64,000 nucleotides of DNA from Pontibacter liquoris (GCF_022758235.1 NZ_JALEBG010000001.1:1364001-1428000); one strand, 5' to 3'; shown: positions 1-9,489, counted from the stretch's first letter. The notes: a model not told the origin generated them from the letters alone. Numbers and translations: made by a program.

Positions 1-1555
1 CCACGCTGATGCCGAGCAGGGTTTTCAGATCAAGTCCTTTTCCAATGAGCGCCGAAGTGGATTTTAGTTTATAGCCGCTCAGGGTATAAAGCAGTTTGGG
101 GTTGCCGATGGTTACGCCTTTGCCCGGGTCAGTCAGGCCCGGATCAAGCGAATAGCCGGTATTTACGCCGCTGCGCTTTTCCTGGCCAGTAGCCGTGCGC
201 CAGGTGCTCAGCGAAGTATAGGTCTTTCCGAGCCAGAGAATCCGGAACGTGCCGCCTGTCGGCCAGTAGTCATTCCCTTCAAAGCGCACGTCGGTGGAAT
301 AATTGAAGCGGATGAGCTGCACCCCACCGGTTGCCTGCACAATGTTGTTTCGGAACCGTACATTCCGGAACCCGGCGCTTCGGACCATGATGGCTTTGGG
401 AGAGGCATTGAGAGAAGGAGTGATATAGACGGTGTTGTTGTAAATGTGCGCATCCTGAATGCCGCCGTTCGAGCCCGAGGACCAGATGTGAATGCCGCCG
501 TAATCATTTTTGCGACCATCATTTTCAGTGATATTGTAGCGCACGGTCAGCCCTTTCATAGTGGGTGCCCCCACATACTGTCCCAGCAAAAAGCCGGCGC
601 CATCGTTGTTGTGGGAATAGTTATACTGCATGGTGCTGTTGGTGCAGCCACCATCCAGGTCAAAGCCGCCGCCATCTTTGGTGGTGCCCGTCTTGTTGTG
701 GTGCGACTCGTTGCGCTGGATAACCAGGTTGTTGCAGCGGTAGCCCCAGATGCCGATCGGCCCGTTGCCGGTCGAGGCATTCAGCCAGCCATTGTTATAG
801 GCCTCGCAGTACTCGATGGTGGCGCCATCCACATCGCTGAGCAGGATGCCGCTACCTGTTTGCTCGGTGGTGATGTCCGGCCGGCCGGCATTGTTATATA
901 CTTTGGTATTGCGGACGATGACGTTCTTATGAACCAGTCCTAACTGGCCATACACCGTAATGCCTACCTCTGCGTTATCATGCACCCTGCTGTCGCTGAT
1001 GGTTACGCTCCCGAAACCGGCTGTCAGGCTGGACCAACTCCCGATGATAATGCCTGCGCCCCGGTAACCGGACACGTCTACATTAACGATATTGATATAA
1101 GTGAGCACTGTACTGGGGACATCGGTATAAAACTCGATCCCATTCTGGCTGGTCAGCGTGCGGCCGGGGCCTTTAAAAATGAGGTTGTTGATCTTAAAAC
1201 CGGCTGTGTTGTAGCCTTTAAACCCACTGACTGTTCCGCTGCTGATAATGGCCCGGCCGGTGCCATACGAGCCGAATACGATGGGTTTGGTGGAGGTGCC
1301 CTTTACTTTGCCAGCAACACCTGCGGAAGAGCCAAAGTATAGCCCGCCTGTAAACGTTTTACCACCCTCGAACAAAATAATATCGCCGGGCAGGAACACG
1401 GTGCGGTTAACCTTCGCTATACTTCGCCAGGCACTGGTCATGGAAGTTCCGGAATTGGTGTCTTTTCCTAAAGTGCTTACATAATAAGTAGCCGCCTTCA
1501 GGGAGCCGGTTGCGAGTACCAGCAGTAGCCATAAGGTAAGTAAAAATCGGCGCAT
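1..1555 (-). CDS. Secreted right-handed parallel beta-helix protein (partial, 3' end outside window)
   Basis: The reading frame opens with ATG at 1555 on the minus strand and stays open to the window edge, so at least 518 residues are present and the C-terminus is missing. Residues 1-21 form a signal peptide (MRRFLLTLWLLLVLATGSLKA). The mature protein starts with YYVSTLGKDTNSGTS, the usual opening of pectate-lyase-like or polysaccharide-binding right-handed beta-helix proteins in Bacteroidota. After it come many short strands of the N-N-x-V/I type (for example FRNNIV, YNNTVYI, HNNDGAGF), as expected for stacked helix coils. The likely role is extracellular or periplasmic polysaccharide binding or cleavage. 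The sequence does not show a substrate, and the missing end prevents judging a sorting domain. The fold is well supported; the enzymatic activity is inferred. Confidence 0.8.
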   Translation of the reverse strand, partial: MRRFLLTLWLLLVLATGSLKAATYYVSTLGKDTNSGTSMTSAWRSIAKVNRTVFLPGDIILFEGGKTFTGGLYFGSSAGVAGKVKGTSTKPIVFGSYGTGRAIISSGTVSGFKGYNTAGFKINNLIFKGPGRTLTSQNGIEFYTDVPSTVLTYINIVNVDVSGYRGAGIIIGSWSSLTAGFGSVTISDSRVHDNAEVGITVYGQLGLVHKNVIVRNTKVYNNAGRPDITTEQTGSGILLSDVDGATIEYCEAYNNGWLNASTGNGPIGIWGYRCNNLVIQRNESHHNKTGTTKDGGGFDLDGGCTNSTMQYNYSHNNDGAGFLLGQYVGAPTMKGLTVRYNITENDGRKNDYGGIHIWSSGSNGGIQDAHIYNNTVYITPSLNASPKAIMVRSAGFRNVRFRNNIVQATGGVQLIRFNYSTDVRFEGNDYWPTGGTFRILWLGKTYTSLSTWRTATGQEKRSGVNTGYSLDPGLTDPGKGVTIGNPKLLYTLSGYKLKSTSALIGKGLDLKTLLGISV

Positions 1556-1985
1556 GGTAAGTGGGGTTAAGCGTATTTCACATCAGCAGAAAGGGAGAGG
1601 GTTGATGCAGGGATCGCTTGGGATCAGGGAAAGTGAGGAAAGGCTTTTAGACGCCAGCACAAAAGTTGCTTTTTGAGAGAATTTCTGCCCTTTCAGATTG
1701 GGCAGGCAAAGAAGGTAGTATAAATTGCTCCCCGGGCAGTAAAGTTAAGCTAGTAAGTATAAGAAGTATAAAACAGTAAGCACGGTCCGCAGGAAAAGCC
1801 TGCCACACAATGTCAAACGGAGGCTTCATGACCTCAAGCGCACGGAATACGTAAGTCATTTACCTGCAACACTATACTAAGAGTATACTCGCTTTAAAGT
1901 AAGGGGTTGCTGGCATTTGAATCCTGCCAATAAACAACGTAACTTTAAGTGGAACCACAAAGAGCAACTATAACAAAAAGATAAA
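1556..1985. other. Divergent intergenic region
   Basis: These 430 bases separate two divergent genes. They hold several AAGTATA/TATACTT motifs and a candidate promoter for the plus-strand gene at 1916-1947. No credible open reading frame or RNA gene is visible. Confidence 0.5.
1916..1947 (+). promoter_or_regulatory. Candidate Bacteroidota-type promoter
   Basis: TTTG at 1916-1919 is followed after 20 bases by TAACTTTA at 1940-1947. This fits the Bacteroidota sigma-ABfr consensus TTTG-N19/20-TAnnTTTG with one mismatch at the last base. A start site about 7 bases downstream would leave a leader of roughly 30 bases before the ATG at 1986. Confidence 0.4.
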
Positions 1986-2609
1986 ATGATGAAAAAATTA
2001 CTAGTAACTGCGGTTATGGCCCTGGCCGGTTTCTGGGCACAGGCACAATCAGGTGTTCCTTCGACGGAAGCACAGATAAAAGCGGCTGTTTTAGCTGCGC
2101 CGGCAGAGCTTCGGGACGGCGCGGCTGTGCTCGGGTATAATGCGAAAGGCGAATTGATAGAGCTGCGCAAAGGCACCAACGAGCTGATCTGCCTGGCCGA
2201 TGATCCTAATCAGAAAGGATTTTCAGTGGCTTGCTACCACAAAGACCTCGAGCCTTTTATGGCGCGGGGGCGGGAGCTGAAAAAGGCCGGTAAAACATCG
2301 GAAGAGGTTTTTGAGGCCCGCGAGCAGGAGGCAAAAAGCGGTAAGTTGCCCATGCCCAAACAGCCGGCGGCCCTGTATGTGTTCTCTGCGCCCGCCGAAA
2401 ACTATAACGCCGGCACCGGTGTGGTAAAAAATGGCTACCTGCGGTATGTGGTGTATGTACCCTACGCCACAGCCGAAACAACCGGCCTATCGCTCAAGCC
2501 CGAGGCAGAAGGCATGCCTTGGCTCATGCATCCGGGTACTGCTGCTGCCCACATCATGATTAGCCCACCCATGGAAAAAGCGAAGCCGGCGGCTAAAAGC
2601 AAGCCCTAA
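1986..2609 (+). CDS. Secreted protein of unknown function
   Basis: A 207-residue protein. The first 20 residues are a clear signal peptide (MMKKLLVTAVMALAGFWAQA, cleavage expected before QSG), so it is exported. The second ATG (1989) is an equally good start. The mature part is globular with no membrane segment; it has one Cys pair region around LICLADD and VACYHKD and ends in a Lys/Pro/Ala-rich tail. I do not recognise the family. It is monocistronic, between a candidate promoter and a strong stem-loop directly at its stop codon. Confidence 0.75.
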   Translation: MMKKLLVTAVMALAGFWAQAQSGVPSTEAQIKAAVLAAPAELRDGAAVLGYNAKGELIELRKGTNELICLADDPNQKGFSVACYHKDLEPFMARGRELKKAGKTSEEVFEAREQEAKSGKLPMPKQPAALYVFSAPAENYNAGTGVVKNGYLRYVVYVPYATAETTGLSLKPEAEGMPWLMHPGTAAAHIMISPPMEKAKPAAKSKP

Positions 2610-2650
2610 AGCAACAACCCTGCCCCGGTAAAGGGCAGGGTTGTTGCTTT
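2608..2650. terminator. Strong stem-loop terminator, probably bidirectional
   Basis: An 18-bp perfect inverted repeat (2608-2625 with 2633-2650) around a 7-base loop begins inside the stop codon of the upstream gene. It carries A and T runs at its two bases, so it could serve the plus-strand gene and the converging minus-strand gene ending at 2694. Confidence 0.8.
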
Positions 2651-2693
2651 AGGGCCGCAGGGCGATAATGCTTGATTCATACTTGCGTATGGG

Positions 2694-3116
2694 TTAGCGC
2701 TTTCCTTTTTTTGATTTGCCGGCCTTGGCCCGATCGGTTTTAAGCTGCTTGAATTCTTCGTTCGAAATCGTCACCACGTACGAAACAGAGGAGAGGATTG
2801 TCAGCTGCTCATCAAAATCATAGGCTGTCGTAATGGCAAGCGCTTTGTTTTCGTTGAGCACATACGCATCGCCTGTTTTGTCGAATACCTGGAATTCATA
2901 TTCCCCTTCCTCCAGGTAGGTGTTGGGGATGCGTGCCAGACAATCGCCGGTGATAACAAGCGGGGCAGGCAGTTCATCCTCAAATTCAAAAGGCTGGTAA
3001 TACTTGCCATCCTTTTTATGCGTCACGTAGGCGATCTTATTTATGGCAAGGGCGATGTCCTGGTTTGAGTTATCGCGCTTCTGCTTGATGGCAGTAATAT
3101 TTCCTGTTAGTTTCAT
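2694..3116 (-). CDS. Hypothetical protein with basic tail
   Basis: A 140-residue soluble protein with no signal peptide or membrane segment. The body alternates charged and hydrophobic residues as in a small beta-rich domain. The last 15 residues are very basic (KAGKSKKGKR end), which suggests nucleic-acid or surface binding, but that is only a guess. I recognise no family. It converges on the gene ending at 2609 and shares the stem-loop at 2608-2650. Confidence 0.65.
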   Translation of the reverse strand: MKLTGNITAIKQKRDNSNQDIALAINKIAYVTHKKDGKYYQPFEFEDELPAPLVITGDCLARIPNTYLEEGEYEFQVFDKTGDAYVLNENKALAITTAYDFDEQLTILSSVSYVVTISNEEFKQLKTDRAKAGKSKKGKR

Positions 3117-3250
3117 ACTTTATCTACTAGACCTGCTCTCTTATACTTCACTTTAAAAGGAGGGCGGTACTGTTTTGCCTGCGAAGATAAGCAGGATATC
3201 GCTAATGCCGCACGCTATTCCCAATGCGGCAGGGCGCAACCGGGTACACT

Positions 3251-4807
3251 TTAAGAACTGCAGGACAGCATCGAACAGCCCGCTTTCTGCGAGGCCCAGC
3301 CGGGCCGGGCCTGGAAGAACTCCTCAAAGTTTTTGGAATACGGATCTTTCAGGGCTTGCTGCAGCTTTCGGAACAAGTCCTCTTTTCCGCTTTCCAGCTC
3401 CTCAATGGCCTGGTGCAGCAGGTAGTTGCGAAGTATAAATCGCGGGTTTGCCTGGCGCATCAGCTGCTGGGAATCGTCCCGACGGATCGTATTTTTATTC
3501 AGCCGCGCCAGGTAGTTTGTCAGCAAGGTATAAAGGCGGGTGCGTTCTTCGGGTTTCAGTTCGTCATATAAAGCGTCCTTAAAATGCGATTCCGCGGCCT
3601 GCTCGTTTTCCAGGCTGAGCGGCAGCTCAATGAGCAGCTGGTAGAAGATGGTCATGTCGGGCTTGATCGTGGCCAGCGTTTCTTCCAGCTGTTTGATCAA
3701 GGGGATATCAGTCGCAGTAACCTGGTCGAGCCCGAGTTTTTGGCCCATCATGGCATAATATTTCGTCCAGTAAAGGGTGTTATAAGTTTCCAGGGCTTCC
3801 AGCAAAGCATCCTTCCCGATAACCGGCAGCAAGGCCCCTGCCAGGCAACCCAAATTCCATTGCGCAATGGCCGGCTGCCTGCCAAAAGCATACCTTCTGC
3901 CGGGCAGGTCGGTGGTGTTTGGCGTAAAATCCAGGTCGTAATCATCCAGGAAGGAGTAGGGGCCATAGTCGATGGTGAGGCCAAGTATAGACATGTTGTC
4001 GGTGTTCATTACGCCATGCACAAATCCCACCCGTTGCCAGGCCACCATCAGCGTGGCCGTGCGCTCGATCACTTCTTTAAACCAGGTCAGCACCTTGTCT
4101 TCGCCCGTAATATGTGGGAAGTACCGGGCAATGGTCCAATCGAGGAGCTGCTGCAGGTTGTCAGTTTCTTTGCGGGCGTTGAGCAGTTCAAAGTTGCCGA
4201 AGCGCAGGAAACTGGGCGCTGCCCGCAGCACTACGGCACCGGGCTCGTGGGCCGCATTGCCGTTATAAAACATGTCGCGCAGTACCGGCTCGCCTGTCGT
4301 TACAAGGCTCAGGGCCCGGGTGGTGGGCACGCCCAGGTAATGCATGGCCTCGCTCATCAGGTATTCCCGCACCGAAGAGCGAAGCACTGCCCGGCCATCG
4401 GCCCGGCGGGAGTAAGGCGTAGGCCCGGCCCCTTTCAGTTGCAGTTCCCATACCTGGCCTTCGGTAATTACCCACTCGCCCAAGGTCATGGCACGGCCGT
4501 CGCCCAGCTGGCCGGCCCAGCTACCAAACTGATGTCCGCCATACCGGGCCGCATACGGCTGCATGGACTCCGTTACAAAATTGCCGCCCAGCACATCTAT
4601 TTCCTGTTGCGTAATTGGTTTGAGGATGCCTAGCTGCTGGGCCAGCTCCTCGGACCAGGCCAGCAGCGCAGGCTTGCTGACCGGAGTGGGGGCGACGGTA
4701 CTGTATAAAACGCCGGGTGTCTGGCGCGGCGTCAGATCGCCGGTTTTATCTCCAGCAAAGGTGGTTACAAAGTCGTTCTTATAGGTTTTCGAGATAAGGC
4801 TCTCCAT
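3251..4807 (-). CDS. selO: Protein adenylyltransferase SelO (YdiU/UPF0061 family)
   Basis: A 518-residue pseudokinase-fold enzyme. Family members transfer AMP from ATP to Ser/Thr/Tyr of target proteins and act in redox homeostasis. Diagnostic blocks are present in order: GDGRAM, QLKGAGPTPYSRRADGRA followed by VLRSSVREYL, HGVMNTDNMSILGL with the metal-binding Asn, and LTIDYGPYSFLDDYD with the metal-binding Asp (about residues 262-285). The protein ends in SCSS, the conserved C-terminal redox Cys tail; a second Cys lies 6 residues upstream. It is somewhat longer than the E. coli protein (about 480 residues). There is no Sec codon. It appears monocistronic. Confidence 0.93.
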   Translation of the reverse strand: MESLISKTYKNDFVTTFAGDKTGDLTPRQTPGVLYSTVAPTPVSKPALLAWSEELAQQLGILKPITQQEIDVLGGNFVTESMQPYAARYGGHQFGSWAGQLGDGRAMTLGEWVITEGQVWELQLKGAGPTPYSRRADGRAVLRSSVREYLMSEAMHYLGVPTTRALSLVTTGEPVLRDMFYNGNAAHEPGAVVLRAAPSFLRFGNFELLNARKETDNLQQLLDWTIARYFPHITGEDKVLTWFKEVIERTATLMVAWQRVGFVHGVMNTDNMSILGLTIDYGPYSFLDDYDLDFTPNTTDLPGRRYAFGRQPAIAQWNLGCLAGALLPVIGKDALLEALETYNTLYWTKYYAMMGQKLGLDQVTATDIPLIKQLEETLATIKPDMTIFYQLLIELPLSLENEQAAESHFKDALYDELKPEERTRLYTLLTNYLARLNKNTIRRDDSQQLMRQANPRFILRNYLLHQAIEELESGKEDLFRKLQQALKDPYSKNFEEFFQARPGWASQKAGCSMLSCSS

Positions 4808-5101
4808 AGGTATACTTGCAGTTTCGTGTTTATGCCGGTAAAAGAATCCGTGGGATTGAATTTCCAGTGCAATTCATCAACATAAACAAGGGGAGAAAAG
4901 TTGATTTTGGCAAAGGTGGTTAAAAGGCAGCAGCAATTGGAATTTTTACCTTATTTTGTTCCCTGCTTCGGCCTATGCGCCGGGGTGGGTTGGCCAGGTA
5001 TAAACGGCTGCAATATGCCTGCTCCGTAGCTTGAGAAACCACTGTTATAGTCATAATACAGAAACGATAGTCAATCCTTTAAAGGCGTTACGCCGCAAAA
5101 A

Positions 5102-5662
5102 ATGCAAGAGGTAAAACTTTTTATGCTGATGCTCGGCTGCCGTCCGGCGGGCAGAAACACAGAGCAACACGACATGTTCTTTGGCATTGCGCCTGCGCTA
5201 AGAGACCTGGTGCCGGCCATAAAAGACTTCTGGCCCGAAGCGAAAGGCAACATCCATGTGGATGCCTGGCGGGAAGTAACGGCTGTGGACGGTTACCGCG
5301 TGCAGGTGGTTCCCAGAGAAGAAGCGGTTGCAGAAGCAGAAGGCCCGAAACTGTTTTTCCTGAACCTGGGCGGTTATAGAGCCGGCGAGTTTGATGAGTT
5401 TCATTATAAAATGCTGGCCGTGGCGCCCGATAATGCCACCGCTATCAAGCAGGCCAAGCAAACGGCTTTTTATCAGCACACGGGCTTTGCGGGGGCTACG
5501 TCGCATATCGATGATAAATTCGGGGTAGATGTGGACGAGCTCTACCAGGTAAAAGACATCCTGCCGGAAGCCGACAAGCGTAAGTATAGCCTTCTCCTCA
5601 CCGCCGCCGAAACAAACGAGGACGAGCTGCACCTGGGATATTTCCAGCTGCACAAGCTCTAA
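5102..5662 (+). CDS. DUF1543 domain protein
   Basis: A 186-residue soluble protein. The N-terminal block LFMLMLGCRPAGRNTEQHD followed by MFFGIAPAL is the signature of DUF1543, and a second similar half starts near residue 85 (LFFLNLGGYRAGEFDEFH), so the protein is an internal duplication as usual in the family. The biochemical role is unknown. ATG at 5102 is the only plausible start. It reads in the same direction as the aldo/keto reductase 117 bases downstream; co-transcription is possible but not shown. Confidence 0.75.
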   Translation: MQEVKLFMLMLGCRPAGRNTEQHDMFFGIAPALRDLVPAIKDFWPEAKGNIHVDAWREVTAVDGYRVQVVPREEAVAEAEGPKLFFLNLGGYRAGEFDEFHYKMLAVAPDNATAIKQAKQTAFYQHTGFAGATSHIDDKFGVDVDELYQVKDILPEADKRKYSLLLTAAETNEDELHLGYFQLHKL

Positions 5663-5778
5663 GCCATTTTCTTTGCCAGGTATACGTTGCTGCAGGTAAG
5701 CCACAGCCCATCTTTTAACTAGCCGGTAGCGGCGCCGTACACTAAATGAATCAATATCATTTAAACAAACTTAAGTAT

Positions 5779-6651
5779 ATGGCAGACGCAACAGCAACTA
5801 CATTTGAGAAGAACTATACGCTTGGCGGCGACCTGACCGTGAACAGGATGGGGTTTGGCGCCATGCGCATCACAGGCGAAGGCATCTGGGGGCCACCCAA
5901 AGACCACGACGAAGCGATCCGGGTGCTGCAACGGACCGTGGAACTAGGAATCAATTTCATCGATACGGCCGACAGCTATGGCCCCAACGTGTCGGAGGAG
6001 CTTATTGCCGAGGCGCTCTATCCCTATCCCAAGGGCCTGGTGATTGCTACAAAGGGGGGGCTGACCCGTACAGGTCCTAATGTATGGCCCATCAATGCCG
6101 ACCCCGACTACCTGCAGCGGGCGCTGGAGGGAAGTATGAAACGCTTAAAACAGGATAGGATTGACCTCTACCAGTTGCACCGCGTCGACCCGAATGTGCC
6201 TTACGAGAAAACCCTGGAATTTTTACAGCGGGTGCAGGAGGAGGGCCTGGTGCGACACATCGGCCTTTCGGAAGTAACGGTAGACCAGATCAAAAAGGCG
6301 CAGGAATATTTTGAAGTGGTATCGGTGCAGAACAAGTATAGCGTGGATTTTAGGAAGTGGGAAGAGGAACTGGTGTACTGCCGGGAGCAGAACATGGCCT
6401 TTATCCCCTGGAACCCTATTAACGCCGGCAATGTGGGCGCTGTGGAAACGCTGCAGCAGGTGGGCCGGAAGTATAACGCCACCGCACACCAGGTAGCGCT
6501 GAGCTGGCTTTTGCATCATGCCGCCAATATCCTGCTCATCCCGGGCACATCCAAAGTAAAGCACCTGGAAGAGAATTATAAGGCGGCTTCAATTCCTTTG
6601 TCAGACGAAGACATGAAACTGCTGGATAAGGTAAAGCAAGCCGCCAAATAA
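5779..6651 (+). CDS. Aldo/keto reductase
   Basis: A 290-residue NADPH-dependent oxidoreductase of the aldo/keto reductase superfamily (TIM barrel, cytosolic). Visible family blocks are GINFIDTADSYGPNVSEE (catalytic Asp and Tyr), LVIATKGG (catalytic Lys), IDLYQLHRVDP (active-site His) and a C-terminal nucleotide-binding stretch LLIPGTSKVKHLEEN. I chose ATG 5779 because the usual N-terminus of such proteins begins just before the first strand; an in-frame ATG at 5746 would add 11 residues. The substrate cannot be read from sequence. A very strong stem-loop follows. Confidence 0.88.
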   Translation: MADATATTFEKNYTLGGDLTVNRMGFGAMRITGEGIWGPPKDHDEAIRVLQRTVELGINFIDTADSYGPNVSEELIAEALYPYPKGLVIATKGGLTRTGPNVWPINADPDYLQRALEGSMKRLKQDRIDLYQLHRVDPNVPYEKTLEFLQRVQEEGLVRHIGLSEVTVDQIKKAQEYFEVVSVQNKYSVDFRKWEEELVYCREQNMAFIPWNPINAGNVGAVETLQQVGRKYNATAHQVALSWLLHHAANILLIPGTSKVKHLEENYKAASIPLSDEDMKLLDKVKQAAK

Positions 6652-6665
6652 CCATAGCCATACTT

Positions 6666-6714
6666 GCAGAAACAGCAAACGCCCCGGGAGTGCCGGGGCG
6701 TTTGCTGTTTCTGC
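6666..6714. terminator. 22-bp perfect stem-loop terminator
   Basis: A perfect 22-bp inverted repeat (6666-6687 with 6693-6714) surrounds a 5-base loop 14 bases after the reductase stop codon. It has no long T tract and lies between convergent genes, so it probably stops transcription from both sides. Confidence 0.8.
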
Positions 6715-6745
6715 GGTTACGTATTAAAAGTATAACCGGTAAAGC

Positions 6746-7069
6746 TTAGTCTTTTTTATTTCCCAGCCCTTTGCTGTTATTTGTGGTGCTGGCGTTTGGC
6801 TGGTTGTTGCGGAACTCTTTGTCGCTGCTGTCAGCACCGCGCGAGGTGGTTTTATTTGCATGCGAGCCCTGCGGACTGTTATTGTCGGGAGTGTTTTTTC
6901 CTTTTTTAGCACCGGCGCTCGATCCTTCGTGGCTGGGTTTGTTTTCACCGCGTGTATTGTCGGCGCCTCCGGCTACAGGTCCGGAGTTGGTGCCCTGCGG
7001 ACGGCCGCTTACATTCTTATTCTCGTCAAAATTTCCTTCGTTCTCGATATTTCTGTTATTCGTGCTCAT
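6746..7069 (-). CDS. Disordered hydrophilic small protein
   Basis: A 107-residue protein starting MSTNNRNIENEGNF, rich in Asn, Gly, Ser, Lys, Asp and Gln and without hydrophobic segments, so it is very likely intrinsically disordered. The ATG at 7069 is preceded by AAAGGAGA at a good distance; an upstream in-frame ATG would add 19 basic residues and is less likely. The composition resembles desiccation- or stress-related hydrophilins, but I cannot name a family. It converges on the aldo/keto reductase. Confidence 0.6.
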   Translation of the reverse strand: MSTNNRNIENEGNFDENKNVSGRPQGTNSGPVAGGADNTRGENKPSHEGSSAGAKKGKNTPDNNSPQGSHANKTTSRGADSSDKEFRNNQPNASTTNNSKGLGNKKD

Positions 7070-7624
7070 CGTTTGTCTCCTTTTGGTTTGTAGAACATTC
7101 ACTTTCTTTACCCCGGGCAGTGCCATGGGGGGAATTACTTTTTACGGGGAAAGCGCCATTTCGATCAAATAAAAAGCAGTCGATCCTGTACAATTTTGTC
7201 TTCCCGAAGCTCCTCCATATGCTAACCGGCAGTTGCTGCACGTGCGCTTACCCGCCCAGCAAAGCAGGATCAAAGTATAGCAAAGCCTGGACTTCTAAAC
7301 TGCCCGGCATGCTGTTAACACAAGGTCCGTGATCTATGCCATAATAATGGTGAACGGCGCTGCCCGGCAACAACCAGGTAAGAATCGGGAAGAGTCTGTT
7401 ATCGCTTTTAAGGCCGGCGCAGGCAAAATTACGGGTTGTCAGTTAGCCGTTTGAGATAGCTATGCGGAGCAGAATCAGTGTTATTTGGCGCTGACGGCAA
7501 CTTCAGCAAGCAGGCTGCTTACCTCCTGTTATACCGGTAAAAGGGCGTTGCAGCTCGACGCGGCGGGAACGGGGCACCAAGCTTTTAAACTTGCCGGCCT
7601 GAAGTTTAGAAAAGTAGTCTGGCG
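7070..7624. other. Intergenic region without recognisable gene
   Basis: This holds the upstream region of the hydrophilic small protein and the downstream region of the TerB-like gene. Apart from one AAGTATA motif near 7274 I see no conserved frame, repeat or RNA gene. Confidence 0.4.
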
Positions 7625-8086
7625 CTAGGTGCAGGTATTTCCTTTGTTCATGATCAGGATGGTGGAGACTATTTTCTGCGCCAGGTCCGCTTCCAGCTCC
7701 AGGGCAGAGTAGAGGTACGTGATCAGTTCCTTTTCCTGATCAGTGATTACGCAGTCGGAAAGCACCAGCTGGATGGTCAGGGCAAAAAGCGTCGCCCTGT
7801 TCTCAGGGGCAATTTTGTCTACCGAGTTATCGATCAATACTTTACTGCCATATTGGGCATGCGCATAGAAAACCGTTCGGCTGTAGGCCATGATATCATG
7901 TCCTTCAAAAAGCTTCTTAGTGGCTAAGGTTTGTGCCAACACGTCGAGTTCTTCATCGGCTACATGATCATCCACGGCGATGCAGGCCTGCATGATCGCT
8001 ATCCAGGCCTCCTGCTCATTTTGTGGGACATAGGCCTGTGAAGGGGTTGCCACAGACCTGCCTTTTGTATTGAAAATACCTTCCAT
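7625..8086 (-). CDS. TerB-like (tellurite-resistance fold) protein
   Basis: A 153-residue all-helical cytosolic protein. The pattern of an acidic helix-turn (VDDHVADEELDVLAQTL), a middle helix and a second acidic turn (SDCVITDQEKELITYLYSAL) is that of the TerB/DUF533 fold, two four-helix units with paired acidic metal-binding sites. ATG at 8086 is chosen because the fold begins directly after MEGIFNTKG; an upstream ATG would add 43 residues that look untranslated. TerB-type proteins are linked to stress and membrane-associated signalling; the exact role is unknown. It is divergent from the gene at 8295. Confidence 0.65.
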   Translation of the reverse strand: MEGIFNTKGRSVATPSQAYVPQNEQEAWIAIMQACIAVDDHVADEELDVLAQTLATKKLFEGHDIMAYSRTVFYAHAQYGSKVLIDNSVDKIAPENRATLFALTIQLVLSDCVITDQEKELITYLYSALELEADLAQKIVSTILIMNKGNTCT

Positions 8087-8294
8087 TGCTTTCGGTTTAT
8101 ACGTCAAAGGTAAGTACTTTATCTTCCGCGCATTTGTTATTCTTGTTCCATTTTTTCGAACGAAGGAAGAAAAAAATTGAAAAATACACTTCTTAAATAC
8201 TAAAAATAATAGCATTATGAGCTGTTAATTGAAATATTATCCAACTTATAAGTATAAAATGCGTATAAAATTAGCAAAACTAACGATAAAACAT

Positions 8295-8663
8295 ATGAAG
8301 CTGAAGATAGATGAAAAACCATTCTTGCCGGAAGGACGACATGTGGTCAAGATCACGGAAGTGGAAGAAGGCAAAAGTGAAAACAAGGATATTCCATTTA
8401 TAAACTGCCGCCTCGAAAATGAAGAGGGCTTTGTGAACCAGCGGTTTTACCTGAGCGAACCCGGGCAGCCTATCCTGGCGGCTTTCCTCAAAGCGGTCGG
8501 AATTGCCAAAACTGAGGTAGATTCGAAAGAGCTGAAAGGAAAGTCGCTATCTGTGGAAGTGGAAGAGCGCTCTTACGAGGATGCAGAAGGCAAAGAAAAG
8601 ACCATCAAGCAGGCCACGCATTTCGAGGCAGTAGGCAAATCAGAAATCTCCGACAGGATTTAA
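8295..8663 (+). CDS. Small acidic protein, possible phage-type OB-like fold
   Basis: A 122-residue protein starting MKLKIDEKPFLPEG; an upstream ATG at 8229 would add 22 basic residues and is less likely. The layout resembles phage-derived DUF669-type single-strand-binding-like proteins: a Pro-Glu-Gly turn, HVVKITEVEEG, then INCRLENEEGFVNQRFYLS and a helical FLKAVGI segment. The similarity is by eye only. No signal peptide or membrane segment. It ends just before a bidirectional stem-loop. Confidence 0.55.
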   Translation: MKLKIDEKPFLPEGRHVVKITEVEEGKSENKDIPFINCRLENEEGFVNQRFYLSEPGQPILAAFLKAVGIAKTEVDSKELKGKSLSVEVEERSYEDAEGKEKTIKQATHFEAVGKSEISDRI

Positions 8664-8680
8664 GGGAAGCATACTGATCA

Positions 8681-8708
8681 AAAAAGGGAGCCTTTTGGCT
8701 CCTTTTTT
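8681..8708 (+). terminator. Rho-independent terminator
   Basis: A 12-bp stem (8681-8692 with 8697-8708, one G-U pair) with a TTTT loop and a T6 run, 18 bases after the stop codon at 8663. Confidence 0.85.
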
Positions 8709-8795
8709 GATTTAAAAGTGGGTAGTAAGTATAAAGCCATCCGGGACTTTGCCGTAAGTATACTTTAAGCGTGATCCTTAAAACGAAGCCAGGGC

Positions 8796-9489
8796 ATGAT
8801 GGCAGAAAGACACAGGTATGATACTGGTAGGTTAACGGCAACACTCGGAAAACCAGCCAGCAAGAAAGCAGGAGCCAGGGGCACACAACCGCTGGGCCTC
8901 GACAAAGAGAAGGATGGGCTCATGTATGTTCCGCAGGGCTATCACAGCGGCCAACCCGCTGCACTGGCTGTTATGTTGCATGGGGCCGGCGGTAGTGCCG
9001 GGCAGGGCCTGCTGTTACTGTAGCGCTACGCAGATGAAAAGAATATCATTCTGGTAGCACCTGCTTCCAGGTTATACTCCTGGGATATTATTGCCAGCAA
9101 TGCGTTTGGACCGGACGCACGCTATATTGATCAGGCGCTTGCCTATACCTTTGATAACTACGCTGTTGATCCGACGCGCGTAGCCATTGGCGGGTTTTCA
9201 GATGGCGCTTCCTATGCGTTTAGTCTGGGCTTAACGAATGGCGATCTGTTCACCCACATCATTGCCTTTTCACCAGGTTTTGCCTTTACACACGAAACGA
9301 AAGGAAGTCCTGCCATTTTTATCTCGCATGGTTTGCACGACACGGTATTGCCCATCAATGCCTGCAGCAGGCGTATTGTGCCGCAGCTACAACAGCAGGG
9401 CCTAAGTTATAACGTACATTAAGTTTGAAGGCGGCCACGAAGTTCCGGTTGCTGTTGCTGATCGTGCAGTGGCCTGGTTCATGACATAA
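8796..9489 (+). pseudogene. Decayed alpha/beta-hydrolase (esterase) gene
   Basis: The frame encodes a phospholipase/carboxylesterase-type hydrolase with MLHGAGG (oxyanion hole), GGFSDGAS (nucleophile Ser), SHGLHDTVLP (catalytic Asp) and GGHEVP (catalytic His). It is broken twice. A TAG at 9021-9023 interrupts the frame in register just before RYADEKNIILVAP; a CAG-to-TAG change would explain it, since Gln usually sits there. A one-base frameshift near 9411-9418 then moves the last 24 codons into another frame, ending at 9489. All catalytic residues survive, so the decay is recent. A sequencing error cannot be excluded, but two independent lesions make that less likely. Confidence 0.8.

Noticed and set aside
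3251..3300. Possible selenocysteine codon at the SelO C-terminus
   Set aside because: The tail reads SCSS with a normal Cys codon followed by a stop; no UGA within the conserved tail.
3584..4633. A 349-codon open frame antisense to selO
   Set aside because: It lies wholly inside selO on the other strand, its composition is that of a shadow frame (Gln/Arg/His/Val rich), and it has no motif.
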